DNA of 11,354 bases, taken from positions 1 through 11,354 of the forward strand of contig CAMNQN010000101.1 in assembly GCA_946549155.1 (NCBI GenBank), given 5' to 3'. Source of the stretch: an uncultured Lachnospiraceae bacterium. GTDB taxonomy: Bacteria; Bacillota; Clostridia; Lachnospirales; Lachnospiraceae. Each line of letters begins with the position of its first letter. Positions within the stretch are counted from its first letter, which is position 1. Under the pieces are notes generated by a model. The model worked only from the letters and a program-made list of their open reading frames with translations, had not been told where the DNA came from and searched no databases. The translations under genes and the position numbers were made by a program. Shown piece after piece: positions 6,801 to 11,354 of this stretch.

Positions 6801-8159
6801 ATGGAGAAAAAAGAGAATCGTTTAGGAACGGTGCCTTTGAAAGGGCTGATTTTTGGCATGGCGATGCCCACGGTGGCGGCGCAGCTGGTGAATCTTCTTT
6901 ACAATGTGGTGGACCGAATCTATGTGGGGCACATTCCGGGACAGGGCACCATGGCTCTGGCGGGCCTGGGAATTACCTTTCCTGTCCTGGTTTTGATTAC
7001 AGCTTTCGCGAACCTGGTGGGTATGGGCGGATCTAACCGGGCCAGTATTGCCATGGGGCAGGGGAATTACACGGTGGCGGAAAAGATTATCTCCAACTGC
7101 TTTACCATGATAGTGATTTGCAGCCTGGTGCTGGCGGCCGGTTTCATGGTATTTAAAACACCGGTTTTGATGGCGTTCGGGGCCAGTGAGGCTACGCTGC
7201 CTTATGCTGACAGCTACGTGACCATTTATCTGATGGGCACTTTTTTTGTGATGATCACGCTGGGCTTAAACCCTTTTATCACCAACCAGGGCTTTGCGAA
7301 AACCAGCATGGCCACCACCTGCATCGGAGCGGTGCTGAATATTGTGCTGGATCCGATTTTTATTTATGGGCTGAATATGGGGGTACAGGGCGCCGCGCTG
7401 GCGACAGTTCTCTCCCAGGCGGTCAGCGCCGTCTGGGTGCTGCGCTTTTTAAATGGAAAGAAGTCCATGCTCCAGATTCGCCGCTGTAATCTGCGGCTGG
7501 ATGGGGAGATTGTGGGCTCCGTGATTTCCCTGGGGATTTCCCCCTTTGTTATGAGCGCCACGGAGTGCCTGATTCAGCTTACCTTTAATAATGGAATGAA
7601 AACCTACGGGAATGATCTGTATGTCTCCCTGATGAGCATTATGTTCAGCATCAATCAGGGAGTGTGGATGCCTCTTCAGGGCTTTTGCCAGGGGGTGCAG
7701 CCCATTGTAGGATATAATTACGGAGCCAAGAACTATAAGCGGGTCTGGAAAACCTTTTACACGATGCTGGCAGTCTGCCTGTCCTTTTCCGCCTTGTTGG
7801 TGGGGTCAATTTTGCTGGTACCCCAGGCTTATCTTGGGCTGTTTACGGACAACGCCGAACTGATCGGGATGGGGTGCGCCCCCCTGCGTCTGTTTATGCT
7901 GGGGATGATGCTTATGGGAGCTCAGGGAGCTTGTCAGCAGACCTTCCTTGGATTGGGGCAGGCGAAGATTTCTGTTTTTATTGCTATGCTGCGGAAGGTG
8001 ATCCTGCTGTGGCCGCTGGCCCTGCTGCTTCCCAGGGTGATGGATTTGGGCGTCTGGGGGCTGTATCTGGCGGAAGCGGTCAGCGATACCATCAGCGCCA
8101 CCGTCTGTACAATTTTGTTTTTCCGTAGAGCAGGGAAGATGCTGGGAGACAATAAATAA
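6801..8159 (+). CDS. MATE family efflux transporter, MepA-like
   Basis: A 452-aa polytopic inner-membrane protein with the hydrophobic pattern of a 12-helix MATE exporter. These use a Na+ or H+ gradient to extrude cationic drugs, dyes or metabolites. The N-terminus reads P-T-V-A-A-Q-L-V-N-L-L-Y-N-V-V-D-R, followed by Y-V-G-H, then G-M-G-G-S-N-R-A-S. This is the typical MepA-subgroup start, and the length is normal. The second half repeats the MATE pattern, with G-F-C-Q-G-V-Q-P-I-V-G-Y-N-Y-G. I prefer ATG 6801 over the in-frame GTG 6792 because the purine stretch GGAAAAGAG (6784-6792) sits at a workable distance from ATG but overlaps the GTG. It begins 26 nt after trmO, with no terminator. Nothing nearby indicates the substrate, and drug resistance should not be assumed. 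Confidence 0.93.
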   Translation: MEKKENRLGTVPLKGLIFGMAMPTVAAQLVNLLYNVVDRIYVGHIPGQGTMALAGLGITFPVLVLITAFANLVGMGGSNRASIAMGQGNYTVAEKIISNCFTMIVICSLVLAAGFMVFKTPVLMAFGASEATLPYADSYVTIYLMGTFFVMITLGLNPFITNQGFAKTSMATTCIGAVLNIVLDPIFIYGLNMGVQGAALATVLSQAVSAVWVLRFLNGKKSMLQIRRCNLRLDGEIVGSVISLGISPFVMSATECLIQLTFNNGMKTYGNDLYVSLMSIMFSINQGVWMPLQGFCQGVQPIVGYNYGAKNYKRVWKTFYTMLAVCLSFSALLVGSILLVPQAYLGLFTDNAELIGMGCAPLRLFMLGMMLMGAQGACQQTFLGLGQAKISVFIAMLRKVILLWPLALLLPRVMDLGVWGLYLAEAVSDTISATVCTILFFRRAGKMLGDNK

Positions 8160-8246
8160 AAACGGGACTGGTTTTGGAATGAATTGCCGCGGTGGGTGTG
8201 TATGCGGGAACGGAACAGGGAATAATAAGCGGCAGGAGGGTTATAC

Positions 8247-8252
8247 AGGAGG
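8247..8252 (+). promoter_or_regulatory. Strong Shine-Dalgarno (AGGAGG) fixing the sdaAB start
   Basis: A perfect AGGAGG lies five bases before ATG 8258 and rules out a longer reading frame opening at 8192. The rest of the 98-nt gap after the MATE gene (8160-8246) shows no convincing promoter or terminator. It contains only a weak AAAAC/GTTTT hairpin at 8159-8175 with no T-run. Confidence 0.85.
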
Positions 8253-8257
8253 AAACA

Positions 8258-8926
8258 ATGTCATTTATCAGTGTGTTTGATGTGCTGGGGCCGAATATGA
8301 TCGGTCCCTCCAGCTCCCATACGGCGGGGGCGGCTGTGATTGCCTATTTGGCGCAGAAAATGATAAACGGGCCTTTGCGGCGGGTGGACTTTACGCTGTA
8401 TGGCTCTTTCGCCAAAACCTATCGGGGACATGGAACGGACCGGGCGCTGTTAGGCGGTATCCTGGGCTTTGCCACCGACGATATGCGCATCCGGGAATCC
8501 TTTGAGATTGCCAGGGAGCGCGGCCTGGAGTTTTCTTTTACGGCCAATGAAAAGGAGACGGAGGTGCATCCCAACACGGTGGATATCGCCATGGAAAATG
8601 AGGCGGGTCAGAAAATGGTGGTTCGGGGAGAGTCCTTAGGCGGCGGAAAGGTTCGCATTGTGCGTATTAATCAGGTGAGAGTGGAGTATACCGGGGAGTA
8701 CAGCGCAGTGATCGTGATTCACCAGGATAAGCCCGGCGTGGTGGCCCATATTACGAAATGCCTCAGCGACCGGAATGTGAATATTGCGTTTATGCGGCTG
8801 TTTCGGGAGAAAAAGGGAGAGATTGCATACAGCATTGTGGAATCCGACGGCTCATTGCCGGAAGACGTGGCAAAGGAGCTGCGGCAAAATGAAAATGTGC
8901 ATGATGTGATGGTGGTGCAGGTGTGA
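8258..8926 (+). CDS. sdaAB: L-serine ammonia-lyase, iron-sulfur-dependent, beta subunit
   Basis: A 222-aa beta subunit of the two-subunit, oxygen-sensitive L-serine dehydratase of Firmicutes, which converts L-serine to pyruvate and ammonia in the cytosol. The N-terminal domain carries the hallmark G-P-S-S-S-H-T-A-G at residues 16-24, part of the substrate-binding/catalytic region, and G-S-F-A-K-T further on. A C-terminal ACT domain (about 148-220, with D-K-P-G-V-V and N-V-N-I-A-F) probably binds serine or acts as a regulatory/assembly domain. The start is set by the AGGAGG five bases upstream. The alpha subunit follows 25 nt later, the usual beta-alpha operon order in Clostridia. Length and motifs are normal. 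Confidence 0.95.
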   Translation: MSFISVFDVLGPNMIGPSSSHTAGAAVIAYLAQKMINGPLRRVDFTLYGSFAKTYRGHGTDRALLGGILGFATDDMRIRESFEIARERGLEFSFTANEKETEVHPNTVDIAMENEAGQKMVVRGESLGGGKVRIVRINQVRVEYTGEYSAVIVIHQDKPGVVAHITKCLSDRNVNIAFMRLFREKKGEIAYSIVESDGSLPEDVAKELRQNENVHDVMVVQV

Positions 8927-8951
8927 GGCCCCACGCAAGGGAGAACAGAAA

Positions 8952-9821
8952 ATGATGGATTTTAAAAATGCCAGGGAGCTGCTGGCCCTGTGCCAGGAAC
9001 GGAAGATGCTCCTTTCAGAGGTTATGAGGCTGCGGGAGATTGAGAACGGGGAAATTACAGACCGGGAGGCGGACTGCCGCATGGCGAAAGCATGGAAGAT
9101 TATGAAGGAGTCCGCGGCCATGCCCATAGAGTCCCCGGGAAAATCCATGGGAGGGCTGATCGGAGGGGAGGCCAGGAAGCTGATAGAACATGCCAGGGCG
9201 GGAAAAGGAATCTGCGGCGACATTCTGGAAAAGGGGATTGCCTATGCGATGGCGATTCTGGAAACCAATGCCTCCATGGGCCTGATCGTTGCGGCGCCCA
9301 CCGCAGGCTCCGCCGGTATTGTGCCGGGGCTTTTGCTGGCCCTGCAGGAAGCGTATCAATTTGAGGATGAGAGAATGATCCGGGTACTGTACAATGCGGG
9401 AGCCGTTGGCTATCTGGCTATGCGCAACGCCACAGTGGCCGGAGCGGTGGGCGGCTGTCAGGCAGAGGTGGGAGTGGCCTCCGCCATGGCCGCCTCCGCG
9501 GCGGTGGAACTGATGGGAGGAACCCCGAAGCAAAGCCTGGATGCCGCTTCCACCGTGCTGATGAATATGCTGGGACTGGTCTGTGATCCGGTGGGAGGCC
9601 TGGTGGAATACCCCTGCCAGAACCGGAACGCCGCCGGTGTGGCCAACGGGCTGATTGCGGCAGAGATGGCACTGGCTGGGATTCCCCAGCTCATTCCTCT
9701 GGATGAGATGATGGGGGTTATGTATGCTGTGGGAAAGCGGATGCCCGTAGAACTGAGAGAGACCGCCCTGGGCGGATGCGCTGCGGCTCCCTCCGCCTGC
9801 CAGGGGTGCCCTGGAAGATGA
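8952..9821 (+). CDS. sdaAA: L-serine ammonia-lyase, iron-sulfur-dependent, alpha subunit
   Basis: A 289-aa catalytic, [4Fe-4S]-carrying subunit that pairs with the preceding beta subunit to deaminate L-serine to pyruvate. Three cysteines are in family contexts: Cys169 (G-G-C-Q-A-E), Cys211 (L-V-C-D-P-V-G-G) and Cys222 (Y-P-C-Q-N-R). Their spacing (42 and 11 residues) equals that of the cluster ligands reported for the single-chain Legionella enzyme, as I recall it. Other family blocks include S-M-G-G-L-I-G-G, N-A-S-M-G and A-P-T-A-G-S-A-G. The C-terminal tail adds Cys276, Cys283 and Cys286; the residue near the chain end is likely active-site-proximal as in the family. AAGGGAG at 8937-8943 lies eight bases before ATG 8952; ATG 8955 is an equally possible start, one codon shorter. 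It is the last gene before the terminator at 9838. Pyruvate and ammonia release suits amino-acid fermentation. Confidence 0.96.
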   Translation: MMDFKNARELLALCQERKMLLSEVMRLREIENGEITDREADCRMAKAWKIMKESAAMPIESPGKSMGGLIGGEARKLIEHARAGKGICGDILEKGIAYAMAILETNASMGLIVAAPTAGSAGIVPGLLLALQEAYQFEDERMIRVLYNAGAVGYLAMRNATVAGAVGGCQAEVGVASAMAASAAVELMGGTPKQSLDAASTVLMNMLGLVCDPVGGLVEYPCQNRNAAGVANGLIAAEMALAGIPQLIPLDEMMGVMYAVGKRMPVELRETALGGCAAAPSACQGCPGR

Positions 9822-9837
9822 GACAGGAGATAGAAAG

Positions 9838-9882
9838 AAGACCGGTCAAAGCAGGAGGTGCGATGACCGGTCTTTTGTTTTT
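9838..9882 (+). terminator. Strong intrinsic terminator after sdaAA
   Basis: A perfect 11-bp stem, AAGACCGGTCA (9838-9848) with TGACCGGTCTT (9864-9874), closes a 15-nt loop and is followed by a T-rich tail (TTGTTTTT, 9875-9882). It ends the plus-strand run 17 nt after the sdaAA stop. On the minus strand the stem is followed by a pyrimidine-rich, T-containing stretch, so it may also stop guaD transcripts, less efficiently. Confidence 0.93.
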
Positions 9883-9904
9883 GGAAGGTATTAGCTGGCA
9901 GGGG

Positions 9905-11167
9905 CTAAGCCATCTCTCCCGCTGCATAGCGTGCCACGATATTTCTGTCGTCGGCCAGATGGATGATCCGCTCCATGCGTTCCTCCAGACTTAGCCGGTC
10001 GGCGGAGGTGGTGAAGCCGGCGTCATCCAGAACCAGGGCGTCCAGCTCGAAGCCCGGTTCGAAGCTGCCCACCTTTCCGAAGAATTGTCCGCCGCCCCTG
10101 GTACCCAGATAAAAGGCTTCCGGGATGGTGAGGAAAGCATCCTGTTTGCCGCTTTCCAGCCATTTCAGCTTAGAGAGGTAGACGGCCTCCGCCATGGCGC
10201 GGAAGATGCAGACGCTGTAGCCCCCGGCGATGTCGGAGCCCAGTCCCACCTTGATTCCCATATTTAACATCCTGCGGATGGGTGGTATTCCGGCGGCCAC
10301 GTTTCCGTTGGACTGGGGACAGTGGGCGATGGTGACTCCCCGTTCCTTTACCAGCTCCAGCTCCCGCTCTGTGGGATAAATGAAATGTGCCATCACGGTC
10401 TGATTGGTCAGCAGATGGAAATGGTCGTACACATCCCCGTCATTGTCATATTCCGGAAAGCGTTCCCGAACGATCTGCATCTCACCGATATCCTCAGACT
10501 GATGGGAGTGGACAGGAAGTCCGAAATCCCTTGCCAGCTGTCCCAGCCCCTCCAGAAGCTCCTTGGAACAGGTGGGGATGAAGCGGGGGGTAACGGCGGG
10601 TTTTACATATTTGTAGCGGTTTTTGGTGTCCAAAATCCACTGTTTTGTGTCCCTGAGGGACTGCTCCGCTGTCTCGCAGAGATAATCAGGGGACAGAGTG
10701 TCCATATTGATCTTGCCCACGCAGGCCCCGATGTGTTTCTCCTCCAGAATATCCATTAAAAGCTCTGTGGCAGGAACATGGATGGTGCCGAAAATCACCG
10801 CCCGGGTGGTGCCATTTTTTGCCAGTGCGTCAGCGAAGGCTTCGTAGTAAATTTTCGCGTAGGACAGATCCTGAAAGCGGGCCTCTGTGGGGAAGGCGTA
10901 GGTGTCCAGCCAGTCCATCAGCTGCAGATCCAGTCCCAGGCCCCGGTAGACAAACTGGGGTGCATGCAGGTGCATATCACAGAGCCCGGGAATAATCAGC
11001 CGGTCGCCGTAGTCTGTCACCGGGCAGGCGGCATACTTTTCGGGGAGTTCTGTGAAAATTCCCCTGATCTCATTGTCCACGGAGACCAGATAACCGTCTG
11101 GGACGATCTCAAATTTTTCCTTTGTGGGTGTGTGGATGATATTTCCTTTTAAAATAACAGTGCTCAT
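9905..11167 (-). CDS. guaD: Guanine deaminase (amidohydrolase family)
   Basis: A 420-aa zinc amidohydrolase that converts guanine to xanthine and ammonia in the cytosol, feeding purine salvage or catabolism. The sequence matches GuaD well: P-G-L-C-D-M-H-L-H-A-P-Q-F with metal ligands His66 and His68; then the guanine-deaminase block L-L/M-D-W-L-x-x-Y-x-F-P-x-E at about 83-95; H-S-H-Q-S-E with His222; A-H-F with His261; H-C-P-x-S-N (His282); and G-S-D-I-A-G-G with metal Asp312. The A-M-A-E-A-V-Y-L-S-K segment is also characteristic. Length is typical. ATG 11167 is supported by GAGGGGG (11174-11180 on the plus strand), six bases away. It is transcribed alone from its own promoter and converges on sdaAA. 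No purine riboswitch was recognised in the short leader. A related 8-oxoguanine or atrazine-type deaminase is less likely, given the DWL..Y.FP.E block. Confidence 0.93.
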   Translation of the reverse strand: MSTVILKGNIIHTPTKEKFEIVPDGYLVSVDNEIRGIFTELPEKYAACPVTDYGDRLIIPGLCDMHLHAPQFVYRGLGLDLQLMDWLDTYAFPTEARFQDLSYAKIYYEAFADALAKNGTTRAVIFGTIHVPATELLMDILEEKHIGACVGKINMDTLSPDYLCETAEQSLRDTKQWILDTKNRYKYVKPAVTPRFIPTCSKELLEGLGQLARDFGLPVHSHQSEDIGEMQIVRERFPEYDNDGDVYDHFHLLTNQTVMAHFIYPTERELELVKERGVTIAHCPQSNGNVAAGIPPIRRMLNMGIKVGLGSDIAGGYSVCIFRAMAEAVYLSKLKWLESGKQDAFLTIPEAFYLGTRGGGQFFGKVGSFEPGFELDALVLDDAGFTTSADRLSLEERMERIIHLADDRNIVARYAAGEMA

Positions 11168-11173
11168 AGGATA

Positions 11174-11180
11174 CCCCCTC
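11174..11180 (-). promoter_or_regulatory. Shine-Dalgarno of guaD (GAGGGGG)
   Basis: A G-rich ribosome binding site six bases before the guaD ATG on the minus strand. It supports the chosen start. Confidence 0.8.
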
Positions 11181-11206
11181 GTAAGTATATAAAAAACGTC
11201 ACTACG

Positions 11207-11215
11207 ATTGTACCA
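11207..11215 (-). promoter_or_regulatory. Extended -10 promoter of guaD (TGGTACAAT)
   Basis: Read on the minus strand, TGG then TACAAT forms a TGn extended -10 element, with transcription expected to start near 11200 and a leader of about 33 nt. The sequence 17 nt upstream (TTTCTC) is a poor -35, which an extended -10 can tolerate. A pyrimidine-rich tract (minus strand, about 11222-11240) lies upstream. No purine-box or riboswitch fold was recognised. Confidence 0.55.
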
Positions 11216-11259
11216 TACCCGAAGAAAAAGAGAAAGGAATTTCAGATGCTGTCCTTTTT

Positions 11260-11307
11260 GTGTTTTGTTAATTAGCAGGACGCAGGAAGAGGCGGGCGCG
11301 CAGGGCC
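11260..11307 (-). repeat. Right copy of the 48-bp GC-rich repeat, upstream of guaD
   Basis: It matches the reverse complement of 5-52 at 41 of 48 positions, so it faces into the window and lies upstream of the guaD promoter just as the left copy lies upstream of the first operon. The plus strand contains several GCAGG-type units (about 11275-11311). CAGATGC (11243-11249) and GCATCTG (11312-11318) form a perfect 7-bp inverted pair around it, which could close the whole segment into a hairpin. On the minus strand one frame ends R-L-F-L-R-P-A-N-stop, resembling the left copy's ending. The outermost bases (11321-11354) hold no recognisable feature. Confidence 0.7.
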
Positions 11308-11354
11308 GCAGGCATCTGGAAAATAACTCCGGATACCAAGAAAATCTAAGATGC

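Noticed and set aside
6188..7036. Open frame of 282 codons on the plus strand overlapping trmO and the MATE gene
   Set aside because: The translation is dominated by Arg, Trp, Cys and Ser, typical of an out-of-frame reading of GC-rich coding DNA. Both overlapped genes have clear family motifs in their own frames.
8159..8175. AAAAC/GTTTT hairpin after the MATE gene, considered as a terminator
   Set aside because: The stem is only five AT-rich base pairs and no T-run follows, so it is unlikely to stop transcription before sdaAB.
11168..11259. Purine riboswitch in the guaD leader
   Set aside because: The leader is only about 33 nt from the predicted transcription start, and I cannot find the conserved three-way-junction sequences. 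Even the full upstream stretch lacks them.
1..11354. The whole window as a composite transposon bounded by the inverted repeats
   Set aside because: There is no transposase or integrase, the repeats are diverged, no target duplication is visible, and the enclosed genes are mostly ordinary chromosomal functions with uniform style.

Overview
The window looks like chromosomal DNA from an anaerobic, gut-type member of the Clostridia, most likely Lachnospiraceae. This rests on gene content and style: an oxygen-sensitive two-subunit [4Fe-4S] L-serine ammonia-lyase in the beta-then-alpha order, a MepA-like MATE exporter, a large membrane GAF/GGDEF/HD-GYP protein, a GH3-like synthetase, moderately GC-rich coding sequence and strong purine-rich ribosome binding sites. 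No database search was possible, so the taxon is an inference. Most of the window is ordinary chromosome. I see no CRISPR array, transposase, integrase, phage gene, tRNA or rRNA.

Layout. (a) 1-130: one copy of a GC-rich repeat, then a good sigma-A-type promoter with an 11-bp direct repeat on each side of its core. (b) 131-4921, plus strand: a small ICMT/PEMT-like membrane methyltransferase; a GH3-like acyl-adenylating enzyme whose ATG overlaps the methyltransferase stop (ATGA); and, 37 nt later, a c-di-GMP-type signalling protein with about nine membrane segments, GAF, a degenerate GGDEF and an intact HD-GYP domain. (c) 4922-9882, plus strand: a new promoter, then a Cof-type HAD phosphatase, the tRNA m6t6A methyltransferase TrmO, a MATE exporter, and the beta and alpha subunits of L-serine ammonia-lyase, closed by a strong intrinsic terminator. 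(d) 9905-11167, minus strand: guanine deaminase, converging on that terminator, with its own extended -10 promoter. (e) 11168-11354: the guaD upstream region with a second, inverted copy of the repeat from (a).

How the genes work together. Serine ammonia-lyase (serine to pyruvate plus ammonia) and guanine deaminase (guanine to xanthine plus ammonia) are catabolic, nitrogen-releasing enzymes, but they lie on opposite strands with separate promoters. HAD, trmO and MATE are probably co-transcribed; no shared pathway is evident. The region that could hold something undescribed is the first operon, where an adenylate-forming amide synthetase homologue is translationally coupled to a membrane methyltransferase homologue and followed by a membrane-bound c-di-GMP phosphodiesterase. 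The other unexplained signal is the 48-bp repeat. One copy lies at each end of the window, in inverted orientation, each about 50 nt upstream of the -10 box of an inward-facing promoter.
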